A stretch of 64,000 bases of DNA, taken from positions 113,566-177,565 of the forward strand of contig RPFO01001895.1 of assembly GCA_009746045.1 (NCBI GenBank). The letters are read 5' to 3'. The stretch is from Mesostigma viride. Its lineage: Eukaryota > Streptophyta > Mesostigmatophyceae > Mesostigmatales > Mesostigmataceae. A model generated the notes under the pieces. The model ran no database searches. It was not told where the DNA came from and saw nothing but the letters and a program-made list of their open reading frames with translations. The position numbers and the translations under genes are program-made. Below are positions 37,150 to 48,284 of the stretch, one piece after another (within the stretch, counting starts at the first letter, position 1; the number at the start of each line of letters is the position of its first letter).

Positions 37150-37500
37150 AAACAACACCCAGGGACTGTCTGAGTTTGATAGAGCCTTGCACCGCATTCA
37201 CGAACTTTTCCTTTTACCGTCTACACCTATGACCAACACCTCGTGCATCTCCTGCCTACGTACCACCATACCTCTGTATCATCGACCCAGAGACCGGGCT
37301 TGTATTCATGGACCCCGGGCTTGTATTGGACCCCTAGACTGGGATCATTGGTACCCACGTGATGCAGTCTACGTGCTATTAGACTGGGATTGATTTGTAA
37401 CCCTGCACCACATATGCACATGGCTGTACATCTCCTGTCGACATGGTTATGTTACCCACCCGCCCAGGGGCCGCCACCGGCGCGCCGTCATCGTCTGTCT
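37150..37500 (+). repeat. Decayed copies of PEX3 exon 2 start
   Basis: True exon 2 begins GGACTGGCTGGGCCGGCACC after GGACCCAG. Related strings: about 37157 (ACACCCAGGGACTGTCTGAG), about 37285 (CGACCCAGAGACCGGGC), about 37330 (GGACCCCTAGACTGGG) and about 37463 (CGCCCAGGGGCCGCCACCGG, then CGCGCCGTCATCGTC). The last matches ~30 bases of exon sequence. Confidence 0.65.
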
Positions 37501-37530
37501 ATATGTGTATGACTGGCCAGACACCTCGTG

Positions 37531-37632
<102 letters not shown>

Positions 37633-37661
37633 GTATGTATTCTTGCGTCGCATGGACCCAG

Positions 37662-40600
37662 GGACTGGCTGGGCCGGCACCGGCGCGCGGTCATCATCTC
37701 CGCCGCCGCCATCACATCGGCATGTTACGTCGCGCGGCATTACTACCTCGCCTCGCTTGCCGCGGAGGAGGAGGCGCGGCACCGGGTTCGGATGCAGGAG
37801 CAAGCGGAGGCGGAGCGGCAGGCGGAGTTGCAGTACGTGGCAAATGCAAATGGGACGGGGTAATGGGATGATGGGGGTTGCGTTGCGATGCCATAGGATG
37901 CGGTGGTGGTGGTGGTGGTGGTGGTGTGGATGTAGCCTAGGCGGAGGAGAAAACGGGGTCGCAGTACGAGATGAAAAGCTCGCGGGGAACCATGCTCATG
38001 TGGGCGCTTGGGTGCATGTAGCCAGAACAAGCGGAAGCGGGGCATCAGGCGGCGTTGCTGTACGTGGCAAGTTGGTTGTGTCCACGTGATGTAGCAAACT
38101 ATAGCAAGGAATGGTGTTGAAGATGCAGGATGAGGCGTGCGCTAGTTGTGAGCAAGTCTGGCGTAGCCAGGAGGCCAAGGCGGTATTGTACAGTTCTGTT
38201 GGAAACTTTTATCAAAGATGTAGCATGTGGAGTGTGCTAGCCATGGCCATCTACTATGAGTAATGATTTATAATACAGCGTCGTGTTGACATAATAAATT
38301 AATGGATTGTGTTGGGTTAATAATTTTTTTTGGCAGCGTGTCGTCTTTGCAGCGTGTCCGCTTTTGATTGCCGTCTTTCATGGGGCTGTTGTGCCCATTC
38401 CGCCTTAAGCGCGCCACCCTATTCCTATCTTTCCCAACACACACACACGCACGCACGCACACACACACATACACACACACACACACACCACACCACCCTT
38501 CCCCTCGTGTGTTCCCTCCCTTCCTCCCCGGTGTGCGTCCAAGCCCCCATCCTGCCATTCCTCCTCGCTCACGTTCACGCTCACACACATGCACACACAC
38601 ACACACATCAACAACCCAGGCTGCACGCCCACTTTGAGGCGATCCAGAACGTGGCTGACACCAAGACGCTGCCCTCGGTGCTCCCGCTGCTAAAGGAGCG
38701 TCTCTTCGCATCGCTGGAGCTGGCGTCGCTGACCAACGCGCTCATGGTCGCGCGGGAGGGGGGGGGCGACAAGCAGCTGCCGGCGCGGCACAAGATGGCG
38801 CTCTGGCAGGAGCTGAAGATCAAGAGTGAGTGGCCTTTCTTGAATGTATGGGCAGAATAGAAGTGTGTCTGCCATGTCTTGTGCCTATGCCCGTGGCACG
38901 ACACAGCGCGGCGGCAAGAGCTAGGAAATCTTACATTTGGTGCAGAAGGTGCATGAGGATTGTGCGGGATTCTCAGAATATGCTGGCGGAGTTTCAATAT
39001 TCTAACATGTGATTTTACCTGCGTGACGCAAGATGGCGTTGTGGCAGGAGTCAAAGATCAAAAGTGAGTGACCATATTCCACCACTGCGGTTCCTCCTCG
39101 ACTACTTTTTGGCTTTACCGGCATGCTCGCCATTTTTTTTTGCCGATCCTTTCCTCTCATTTGTCTCATTTTCTTCTTTTGCCTTTCTAACCCCACGCAC
39201 CCAGTCTTCACTCACCTCTCACTCTCTTGTTTTTGCTTCAACTGAACTTTTTGTTACCTTTTTTAAAATAAAAAGGTTTTGTCGGTGAATCTCTTGCCTC
39301 TCACTCTCCCCTCACCTTACCTTTTTCCACTTTTTCCTTTCTCTCCCCTGGCCCAGCCTTCATCAGGCTCCGCCCGCTCTACGTGCCCCCACCCCTCGTG
39401 AGAATATGATGCTACTGCAGTGTTGATATTCTGCTACTATTCTTTCCCTCCCTTTCTTTCCCCCTCACATTCCCCCCTCTCCGTCTCTCCCAACCATCTA
39501 CCTGCCTCCCCAAAACACCGGCAGGCGTAGACGGCACGTTCACCTCGCTCTGGTTGTTGAGCCACCCTTGTGAGCTCTCACTCCTGTTTTCCTCCCCTCC
39601 GCGATGTTTTATCTCACCCATGCCCCCCACCCCAAGGCTTCACCCGCAGGCTCGCCTCCCTGCTATTTTGATCCTCCTTTGCTTGCCTGCATATCCTTCC
39701 ACGGTGTTCCCTTCGCTCACTCCTTTCCCTTTTTTCTTTCTCTCGTGTCTGCCCCACCGCACCCAGGCTTCACCCGCACGCTCGCCTCCCTCTGGTCGGT
39801 CGCCCTGCTCCAGCTGTCCCTGCGCACGCAGCTCAACATCCTCAGCCGCCACGCGTACACCGACGCGCTGGCCGCCGTCACCTCGGGCGTCGCGGGCGCG
39901 TCTTTAAATAGCCCCTCGGCGTCGCCCAGCGACATGTTTGCGAGCTTTGCCGACGCGATGCAGGTGGGGTGGGGGGCCCAAGTATGAACAGGCATCAGAG
40001 GCACTTTTTTACAGGGCAAAGCAGATGTTCCTGGTGGCGTCGTGCGGATGCCAGAGATTAACTTATACAGGATGATCATTGAATTGTTTTGGAGCCTGTT
40101 GTGCCGGATGGCAGAGATCCACGTATACCAACTTATACAGGGATCATCCATGTGAATCGTTGGGAGCCATTTGTGCCTTGAGGGAAGGAGGTGGGGTGCG
40201 GGTGGTTTGCAATTGCATGCGATTCCTGCGCAGCACACGTGGGGCACTGGGTTATGTTTGCAGGCCAGCAGGGACTATGAAACCATCCCCGGGAAACCGC
40301 ATTGTGTCCACGTCCCTAAAGACATACTACTAGTACTTGGTTAGTGTCATGTGCGTGGCCCGCTCTATCTCTGTTACGCTATTTCGTGCCTGGGTCCCTT
40401 AAATTCTGCCGGGTGTGCGCGCTCTCTTGTCTCTAACCGTCCTCTTTAATCTGCACCATGTTTACGCCCCTAAAGACGCACAACTAGTACTCGGTGTTCG
40501 GGGCCTTGTCCGCTTTTTCTCTGTCACGCTCTAACATGCCTAGGTCCCATAACACGTAAGGTAGTGCGCGCTCTTGTATCAAACCGGGCCGGCAGCATGG

Positions 40601-43600
40601 TTAAGGGCTTTCTTAACCAAGGGCTGGAGTAAGGGCTTTCTTGATTTGAGTCTATCAGGTACCTGTTGTCTGCAGGCCGGCAGCAAGGACTTCTTTGTTC
40701 TTGCTAAACTAAGTACTGTCTACGTCCCTACACGCTTACTTAAGGTGTCACACACCTGTTTTACTCTAGTACTGCTTACCTGGTGCTATCTCAGCCCTTC
40801 ACCCCATCCTGTCTGTGCACAGGCGGGCAGCAAGGACGGCCTGTCCCAGCGCAGCCAGTACGCGTTCCTGCTCTTCTCCGACTACCTGCCCATCCACGGG
40901 TTGCGGCCACTGGTGGCCAACATGCAGCAGGCGGTCGCGTCTGTTGTGGGCAGGTAAGCTTAGATTTGTGGTTGGGGCGATGGCGGGTTGGGGGGGGGGG
41001 GATGGCTACTGGTGGCCAGCATGCCGCAGGCGATCGTGTCCGTCGTGGGCAGGTAACCAAGTATCATGGTAGTGGGCGTTGTCGGAACGTGAGCGTTGAT
41101 TACAGGGTAGGCCATTGTGGGCAGGTGTGCATGGGGCGAGGGTCATGGCAGGTGTGTGTATGTGGGGGGGCTATCTAACCTAACCCAGAAGTAAAAGCGT
41201 TTCTTAATGTCCATCCAAGAATTTCCTATGCTTACATGCCCCATGCGTGCCCCATATGCTGGTCTGCCCACGTGCTCATCTGCCCCACATGACCCATCTG
41301 CCAGCATATCGCGGGGGGGGGGGGGGGGGGGGGCTATCTAGTATCTAACCCAGAAGTAAATTTGTTTGCCTACATTGCCCCTGTGCCCCATGTGCTTACG
41401 TGGCCCCTGTGAGCCTGCCTGCATATCGCTGCGGGGGGGGGGGGGTCTATCTTTTAAGCTTTGCCTGAATTCCTGTGCTTACATGCTTGCCTAACTTCTT
41501 GTGCCCCACGTGCCCCATCTGCCCCGTGTGCTTGTCGGCCCCCTTTGCGCTGCCAGCATATCGCTGCGGGAGCCCATCGGCCTTCCCTCGCTCCGCTCCA
41601 TCCTCGCGCGCACCCGGTCCGAGTTTGACGCGCTCACTCGGGCGCACCCGCAAGGCTGGGCGCGCTACTTGCTGCCGGAACGAGACGACTTCCCGCCGGA
41701 CGACGTGTTTCGACCGCTGCCGGCCGGGGGGGAAGGGGAGGAGATGTCAGGCAGCAGTAGTAGAGGAGGATTGGCAGGTGAGTGTGGAACTTGATGTGAA
41801 GTCGAGTTATGGGTGAGCGGGGAAGCAAAAGAGGAGAGTTGATGGGTGAGCGGGGAAAGTAATAGCAGAGTATAGTTTATGGGTGAGCGGGGAAGTTGAG
41901 GGGACAGTTGACAGGTGAGTTGGGAAAGTTGTTGTACAGGGCATCAACAGTATCCGGTGAGTAGGGGAACATGAGCTTATTTGCTTGCAAGCATATGGTG
42001 TGATAATTGCAGTTGTCTGTAGATACTGCTATTAATCTAGAAATAGGTGGTATAGCTTCATCGATCAGACAACCAGTGCAGGCCTGAGATTGTTTGGCAT
42101 AATCACGGCACTGGCCGCATCGGGCTTGGACGACAAGGATACTGCAGAATCTGGGATTAACTGGAAGGAGATAGAAGGCCCCCCTAGCACAAGCAGGTCT
42201 TGCGTCGCTACTTTGATAGCAATAGTGCTTCTTCTTATATTGTGGTATCTTGCCGCACCCACATGTGCTGTTTTTCAGCTCGCCACGCTCTTTGCATTTT
42301 GAGATCCTCACGCTCATCACCTTCCTCATCCTAGCCGTCCTCAAGGTCATCTCCCTCTGCTCCCTCACCTCCCTCCGCCCGTCACCTCTCTCCGCCTCCC
42401 GGTCACCTCCCTCCTCCTTCAGGCGGGGCATCATCACCACCCCCTTCGGCGTCCAGTGCGCTACTGGAGGCCTTGCCCTCGCGGGCACCCATCGTGCTGG
42501 AAGCAGAGGACCGTCCCAAAGTGGCCGCGCTGGTGGCGGAGACGCGGCGCGTGCTGGGCAGGTGGGGGACCTGCTCCATTATTTGTCTTCTCTACAACTA
42601 CTAGAAATATACTTTTTGTTCGTTATGTTGTATACTAGCGGCCCAAAGTGGCGGCGCTGGTGCCTGGTGGTGGAGATGCGGCGCGTGCTCGGCAGGTGGC
42701 GGATATTCTCTTGTGGTATATTTATAAGAAATATAGGAGTATAACGAACTATGTGATATTTAATTTATAGTAGTATAAGGAACTGTGTGTGGTATGATAG
42801 TGGCCCAAGGTGGGTGCGCTGGTGGGCGAGATAAGGCACATGCTGGGCAGGAGGGGTTTGCGTTGAGGTTGCAAAGGTTGTGGGTTACAAGGTCGTTTGC
42901 CACCATAACTGTCATTGCTTGCCTGCCCAACGGATTCAGCTTATTGTTTCGTGGCGTATTCTCCCGGTCCCAAGTTGGTGGACGTCTGTATACTACCATG
43001 GCGGCAGGGTTTGCGCCTTTAGTTATGGGCAGCGCACTCGTTGCCCTCGGCTCCTTTTGTGGTACCTGGTGGTATTCATTATGCTCATGGATTGAAGTGG
43101 TTGTGCATGTGGCGGCACGAGTGGGCAGTTGGGTCGATGCATGGCCACCGTTTACTACATGGGAATGTACTGCGCTCACCCCCATCGGCATTTGGTTCAC
43201 ATTATCGTGTTGAAGAGCTTTTTCTTCTTTTTCAACCTTTTTGCCACGTGCCATTGTCTCATCAGCCTTTTGCACCTTCAATGCCCACCTCCCATGCCTC
43301 GCTGCTACTACCCTTCTGCCCCCAGGCCGCCCCTGCTGGTCACCTTACCTGGTGAACCTGTCCGTTCTCTTCTTCCTCCGTATCTCACCCGTCCTCGTCA
43401 TCATTCAATTCATCGTGGATTTCTGATACAAGACCCAGTGTCGCATTGTTTGGTTTCACTCAACTTAATTTGCTGGATCGTGCCACCTCCAATGTTTGGC
43501 CATGTCCTCCTCACTCCTCAACGCCACTTGTCACCCGCAGCACGGAGTTTGTTGACACGCTGGGCGCCTGCATCGACGCATGCCTGGACCTGCTGCTGGC

Positions 43601-43811
43601 GTCCATGCAAACGGTGACCTCTGCCAGTTTTGCCTCGGAGATGGCCACCCACGGGAGCGTGCCATTGGCCAAGTTTGTGCCGTTGATCGCCGGAATGGCG
43701 AGCGATCTGATGGCCCCGCCACCGCACAACACGTACCTGGTCAAGCTGCAGGGCCTGCCCATGCTGGATTCGTTGTGCTCGCTCGTGTACTCGTCGCCCC
43801 CAGCGCAGTAA
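37662..43811 (+). CDS. PEX3: Peroxin-3 (peroxisomal membrane biogenesis), first exon missing
   Basis: Exons 37662-37832, 38620-38825, 39767-39963, 40823-40953, 41557-41777, 42423-42561, 43541-43811 (TAA). All are GT-AG and in phase, giving 445 codons plus an unlocated short first exon. PEX3 anchors in the peroxisomal or ER membrane and recruits PEX19 with cargo membrane proteins. The first located exon has [20 protein letters not shown]: basic residues, then a membrane segment, as in the PEX3 N-terminus. Then come [56 protein letters not shown] and [17 protein letters not shown], each matching the conserved PEX3 order (human has LKIISFTRSTVAVYS, then VQLNI). The C-terminal exon has [12 protein letters not shown], like human PLAKIIPIVNG. 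A Gly/Ser-rich insert at the 41777/42423 junction makes it longer than the ~370-aa norm. Confidence 0.93.
38435..38615. repeat. CA/CT-rich tracts before PEX3 exon 3
   Basis: (CA)n with CACG variants, then a T/C-rich stretch and a second (CA)n run ending at the exon acceptor (AACAACCCAG). Frames with HTHTHT are artefacts. Confidence 0.9.
38875..39075 (+). repeat. Copies of the end of PEX3 exon at 38620-38825
   Basis: The exon ends CACAAGATGGCGCTCTGGCA, then GGAGCTGAAGATCAAGA and a GTGAGTGG donor. A copy at about 39024-39072 reads CGCAAGATGGCGTTGTGGCA, then GGAGTCAAAGATCAAAAGTG with the donor. A weaker one lies at about 38890 (CCCGTGGCACGACACAGCGC). Confidence 0.85.
39355..39690 (+). repeat. 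Three copies of the start of PEX3 exon at 39767
   Basis: The true exon begins GCTTCACCCGCACGCTCGCC. Copies lie at about 39355 (CAGCCTTCATCAGGCTCCGC), about 39523 (CAGGCGTAGACGGCACGTTC, then ACCTCGCTCTGG) and about 39633 (CAAGGCTTCACCCGCAGGCT, then CGCCTCCCTG). The nearest is the best preserved. Confidence 0.8.
40674..41060 (+). repeat. Copies flanking PEX3 exon 40823-40953
   Basis: Upstream copy at about 40674: TGCAGGCCGGCAGCAAGGAC against the exon TGCACAGGCGGGCAGCAAGG. Downstream copy at about 41012-41056: GGTGGCCAGCATGCCGCAGG, then GGGCAGGTAACC, against the exon end GGTGGCCAACATGCAGCAGG. A shorter echo (CCATTGTGGGCAGGTGTG) follows at about 41110. Both edges of one exon are thus duplicated outward. 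The feature range includes the exon itself. Confidence 0.8.
41278..41440 (+). repeat. Two 135-bp-spaced copies of PEX3 exon 41557 start
   Basis: TGCCAGCATATCGCGGGGGG at about 41282 and TGCCTGCATATCGCTGCGGG at about 41416 precede the true TGCCAGCATATCGCTGCGGG at 41551. Spacing is 134-135 bp, and the intervening GTGCCCCATGTGCTTACGTG-like text is also shared. In both copies the exon's GCGGGAG has become a long G homopolymer. Confidence 0.88.
42638..42860 (+). repeat. Two copies of PEX3 exon 42423-42561 end
   Basis: The exon end CCCAAAGTGGCCGCGCTGGT, then GCGGAGACGCGGCGCGTGCT, recurs at about 42641-42700 (CCCAAAGTGGCGGCGCTGGT, with GGAGATGCGGCGCGTGCTCG) and more weakly at about 42802-42855 (CCCAAGGTGGGTGCGCTGGT), each with GGCAGG at the donor position. 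Confidence 0.88.
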
Positions 43812-45234
43812 TCACTATTTCAATATATTTGACACCTGCTTGAGTTGGGGAATGGCACTCCTGTGCAGGATGGGCGCCCAGGTAAAAGCACAGAGTTCTA
43901 TTGGCCCCTGTGTGGTATCCATTAGCATGGTGCAGGGCATACGTCTCATTTGGGTCAGCTTCCTATTCGTATCTCAGTTACAAACACTATCATGAACTTA
44001 GTATCCTAAAACTGCACGGCATCCCGTAGAACGGAAATGTTCGGGCAAATTTCCACTTGGCTTTCTCATTGCATGCACCATGAGCAAAAAGTCATCGAGC
44101 ACAATCGCCTACATTATTATTGAGAGCAACTGATTTCGGAGTAGCCATATAGCATGTGGGCTCGAACTTGCAGCTTGCACATCAAACTGGAACAGTTCTA
44201 TTAATTAATGTCCATGCCCACGTTGCATATATTGAGAATTGTATACGCCGATTGACCTTTCGTTTCTCGCACTCGTAGGCGCAGGCGCTTTGGCCTAGCC
44301 GGGCAGCCAGCCCTCACAGATCAGGCCTAGCCACATCATGGATAGCTATACATCAGATCGAGCTGGCACCAAGCTAGCCCGCGCAACCAGGGCGCTATAA
44401 CCTTCCATGACGCCCCCCCGGCCGTGCATAGCATGCCCCTGGACTTCCTGCGATCGATCGATAGGCTAGGCCTGTCGACATGTGAGCAATCTCATGCAGG
44501 AAGGTACGGGCTCATGCTCGGCCGGCAGCCTCCCGGCTTATCTGTGATCTGATCGAACGAAATGCATATATCATTCCATACGCCGGCCTAAGGTAGACTC
44601 ATGCTTGCCAAGCTTACGTTTTTGGATTCTGGGTAAAATATGTAAGTTGATGAGGGCCGTTGATGAGGGCCGCCACCCATGGACTTTTCGTGATAGACTC
44701 GGCATGGACATGTGCTACACTAGACGTGACGGGCTCACACCCGGGCAGCCTCCTGGTTTGTCTGTAATATGGAGGCAGATGGTGCGCAAGCATTAATTAA
44801 TTAATTAATTATCAACATCACTCCGTTGGGAGTCAATGTAGCACATATCCCTGAGAAGGGGCATATGGCTTTAAATACATCCTAGGCTACTTCATGCAAG
44901 GGTGGGAATGTAAGCAACACTTGCTCTAGGTGCCGCAAGGGCACCGGCACCACCATGCTGTCTCAGGTTCAACCCAGCTAAGGGGATCCTGGCACGGGGG
45001 AGGAAGATCATCATGGCTATGCAAGGGCTAGGGCATGGCTTCTCGACAGAGAGCATCTCTCTGCATGGCATAGCATGGCTAAGTTCTTAATGCAACATCC
45101 ATGGGGGTCCCATTATAGACAAAGCATGGCTAAATGTTGAAGGCATCATCCATGGGGGCCATTATGGGCGCACATGCGCGTGGGCCACATGCTAGGCTAA
45201 GCCTTACTAATCTACACTACTGGTATATATATTC
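43812..45234. other. Intergenic after PEX3
   Basis: No gene recognised. A diverged ~230-bp duplication is visible: GTGACGGGCTCACACCCGGG at about 44727 against AGGTACGGGCTCATGCTCGG at about 44502, both followed by CAGCCTCC. A TTAA-type repeat lies at 44794-44812. Confidence 0.5.
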
Positions 45235-46581
45235 CTAGTCTGAGGTGGCAGGAGGGGGCTGCCAGGGCTTGTGGTCAACGTGGATGACCGCCCCCCTCCA
45301 GTATACCGGCTTCCCCCTTGCGCTCTGCCGGAGCTGAAGGTAGGCCGGCCATAGCTCGCGTCGCCGTTGTTGCTGGGCCAGGGTCAAGTCGTCGTCCAGC
45401 GTGAAGCGAGTCTCCGAGAGCTTCTTGCGGCATTTAAGGAACGCCAGCTTGTCCGCCATGTACTTAAAGGTGAGGAGCACGGGGGCCGGGCCAGCCTTCC
45501 CCCGCGCGCGGGGGAGGCGGACAGCCGACATGTCCAGCTCACCAGTGAGTAACATGGGGGCAAGAATGGCGCGCTTAAATGCCTCAAGAAGGCTCGTGGA
45601 GGTCTCACCTGCCTGCTGGTCGAAGTGCTTGACGATGACATTGTGGCTGCGCCGGGCGATGTCGGCTTCCTCGCGAAGGTCGAGGGCTTGTTGCTTGAGT
45701 TGTGCCGAGATGGTGGAGGTGGTGGAGGTGGTGTGCTGCTTAAGCAAGTCCGCCCAGGTGGAGGGAGCATCGCCGGCCGAGCCAGCAGGCGCCGGCTGGG
45801 CGGCGATGTCCTTCACCGCCTGGGCGGTGAGGCCGGCGGTGTCATGCAAGCTCTCAAGGGCGTTGGCGGTGGCTTGAAGGCGTTGGTCGAGGTCGAGGAG
45901 CTGGGCTTTGATGTCGGCAGTGGAGGCGGAGATGGCCGTGGAGGTGGAGGCGGCGGCGGTGGAAATGTGAGGAAGTTCAGCAGTCAGCGTGCCGCCGATT
46001 GCTGCTATGTCGGCAGCAAGGGGGGTCACGTGCTGCTGAAAGGCTTCCGTGAGGATGGAGCGGAGGGTGGGGACGGAAAGGGGTGGAGCCCAGATCTCGC
46101 CGTCAGAGCGCTGGAGAAGGGAGTTGAGGATGGCGTGCTGGAGATGGGGGCGGACGCAGCCGGACAGCCCGTAGATGTTGGCCCAGCGGCTGCCGTCCGG
46201 GGCGAGGAGGCGATTGATGGAGTGGAAATGGAGGCACAGGTCGTAAAGCGAAGCGTAATCCCCGAAGAAGATGCAGCGCAGAGCATCGGTCGGAGAAATG
46301 GTGGCCCAGTCGTAATCTGCGACCTTGAAAGGCCGGGGCCGAAAGCTCGGTTCTGGGCGTGAAGACCCTCCTGTGTCGTCGGCTGGGCGGGTGCGCTTGG
46401 GGTCAGGCGATGCAGATGGCGAGGCGTTAAGCCCGGGGGGTTGCTGGACGACCACCAGTGCACGACTAGTGTCATCGCCGCCTGCCGGACCTGAAGGCGA
46501 AGCTGCAGCCTGAGCTGCAGAATTTTCATTGCCGAGCGCAGCCGCCAGGCTGCGTTGCGTCGAGGCGCGTTTGTGCGCCAT
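45235..46581 (-). CDS. LINE-1 ORF1p-like RNA-binding protein, 448 aa
   Basis: Single uninterrupted frame from ATG at 46581. The N-terminal ~120 residues are Ala/Pro/Ser-rich and probably disordered. The middle (~200-290) is Ala/Leu/Asp heptad-like and may form a coiled coil. The C-terminal ~110 residues follow the plan of L1 ORF1p: an RRM-like strand (PAPVLLTFKYMADKLAFLKC) and then a CTD-like block (FTLDDDLTLAQQQRRRELWP) ending in VYWRGAVIHV, comparable to the L1 SPETLQKRRAF-then-LYPAKLRV pattern. ORF1p packages LINE RNA and acts as a chaperone. No ORF2 (endonuclease/RT) lies alongside, so this is a truncated element or a domesticated or lone ORF1. Family assignment is from pattern only. Confidence 0.62.
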   Translation of the reverse strand: MAHKRASTQRSLAAALGNENSAAQAAASPSGPAGGDDTSRALVVVQQPPGLNASPSASPDPKRTRPADDTGGSSRPEPSFRPRPFKVADYDWATISPTDALRCIFFGDYASLYDLCLHFHSINRLLAPDGSRWANIYGLSGCVRPHLQHAILNSLLQRSDGEIWAPPLSVPTLRSILTEAFQQHVTPLAADIAAIGGTLTAELPHISTAAASTSTAISASTADIKAQLLDLDQRLQATANALESLHDTAGLTAQAVKDIAAQPAPAGSAGDAPSTWADLLKQHTTSTTSTISAQLKQQALDLREEADIARRSHNVIVKHFDQQAGETSTSLLEAFKRAILAPMLLTGELDMSAVRLPRARGKAGPAPVLLTFKYMADKLAFLKCRKKLSETRFTLDDDLTLAQQQRRRELWPAYLQLRQSARGKPVYWRGAVIHVDHKPWQPPPATSD

Positions 46582-47101
46582 ATATTGCGTTTTAGATTCG
46601 GAAAATTATATCAGCATGTGCGTCTTAGAAAGACGAAGCGATAGTGATATTCACAGCTGAATTTGGGGCTCAAACGTGAAAGTTATGAGCTCCGCCGTCA
46701 GCCATGGCTACCTCGTGGCTCGTGGCTCGTGGGGCGAGAGTGGACTGTCGGTGCGCAAGCATAGATAGCAAGTAGTGATGAAGGAGACCACCCCCAAGCC
46801 TGTGGGGGCTCCGCGTGTGACCAAGTATGGCATTCATAGCGATTCGGGCCGCGGTGCCCACACCCCTGTAACTAGGACCTAGATAGCTTACACCATCCCT
46901 TCCATCCCATGTTCCCCTCCCACTGAGGACTTATGCTCACGTGACGCAGTCACGTGTCTATTAATTAATTAATTAAGTAGCTTCCATCATCATTCCGTCA
47001 TCATTCCGTCATCGCGGCTCACAGAAGGGCACCAGCCTTATGCTGGCATCTGCCACCCCTATAGTGACCCTATAGTGACCGCGGCCTGGGGTGGGGTATC
47101 A

Positions 47102-47130
47102 CCCTAAACCCTAAACCCTAAACCCTAACA
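47102..47130. repeat. Interstitial plant-type telomere motif
   Basis: Contains three CCCTAAA units in tandem plus a partial fourth, far from any contig end in this window. This is the Arabidopsis-type repeat found in plants and some green algae. It is too short for an active telomere and may mark a repaired break or a transposon end. Confidence 0.8.
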
Positions 47131-47179
47131 CCGTCTCCAGACACCCACGGCATCCCCCCACCCTGGCTATCACCCTCCC

Positions 47180-47960
47180 ACTGTGACTAAATTTACTAAG
47201 TTTACTATGGTTTTTTGGTTTTTTTTCTAGGAAATTCAAGCCAGCTGCCATGAGGTCAAGGTGCTACAGGTGCTGTGTGGTACAGGGTAGCTATAGTGAC
47301 CTTATAGTGACCATGGTGGTAGACTCTTATGCTGGCATCCCAGGGTGACTAAATTTACTAAGTTTACTATGGGTTTTTGGTTTTTTTTCTAGGAAATTCA
47401 AGCCACCTGCCATGAGGTCGAAGTGGTGACATGCCACAACTGGGTGAGGGCCATGTGGGATATGGGACTAAGTCATTTCCCGTGGGAAACTATGTTTACT
47501 ACGTTTACTATGGGTTTTGGGTTTTATTCCTAGGAAATTAATTCAGGTGTGCACCACCAAAAACACACCTGAATTTCCCAAAAAAAGAACCCCAAAAAAA
47601 CTTAGTAAACATAGTCTCCCACGACAAATGGTTATGAAAACGTAGTTTCCCACGGCAAAATGACAAATAAATCCATCTCCCACGGGAAAGGCCATGGGGG
47701 CGGCAGCGGGGGTGCGGCGGAGGGGCGCGGACTGCCAAGCAGTGGCGGGACTGCCAGGTGGTGGTGTGTGTGTGAGGGCTTGCTGTGTTTTCTCGTGGGA
47801 AACTATATTTACTACTAAATTGATATTTTCAGTTGGAAATGGAGGTTTTATTCGATGTGAGTGAGAGTGCATGCACACGCTTGCATAATTTCCCGCAGAC
47901 AAAACCCAAAACCTGTAGTTAGCTTAGTAAATTTAGTAAGGTGCTGGAGGGTCGAGCAGT
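47180..47960. repeat. TTTACTAAGTTTACTATGGG repeat family in both orientations
   Basis: Three direct copies start at about 47183, 47344 and 47490 and run through TTTACTATGG(G)TTTTTGG, TTTTCTAGGAAATTCAAG and CTGCCATGAGGTC. An inverted partial copy occupies about 47562-47625 (CCTGAATTTCCCAAAAAAAG, then AGTAAACATAGT), making an imperfect hairpin centred near 47555. A TCCCACGG/CCGTGGGA motif recurs in both orientations through 47.9 kb. It is probably a decayed foldback or MITE cluster; short frames here are not supported as genes. Confidence 0.65.
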
Positions 47961-48284
47961 GCGTGGGAGTTGGCGGACCCGGCGAGGGCCGCGCGGCGGG
48001 GTGTGCAGAGTGTCAGGGTTTATTAATCTGTGTAACCTCTGAAAACTCAGACGACCTATGCAAGAATCCCATACGACCTGCGTCGATGCATGAGAGGTTT
48101 ACTCTACTTTTTAAACCCGCAGTTAGAACTGCAATTCGAGACGAAATGAAAATTGTTTTCAGCATATATTGACGCGTTTTATACTGCATAAACGAATTCA
48201 TTAAAATATATCACGTTTACATTCGTTATCAGCTCGACAAGAGCGAAATGGCAAGCTCGTTGCCGTCGTCAACAAGACAACAAT

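Noticed and set aside
45625-46362. Plus-strand 245-codon Gly/Val-rich frame
   Set aside because: Shadow of the ORF1p-like gene; composition follows the antisense codons.
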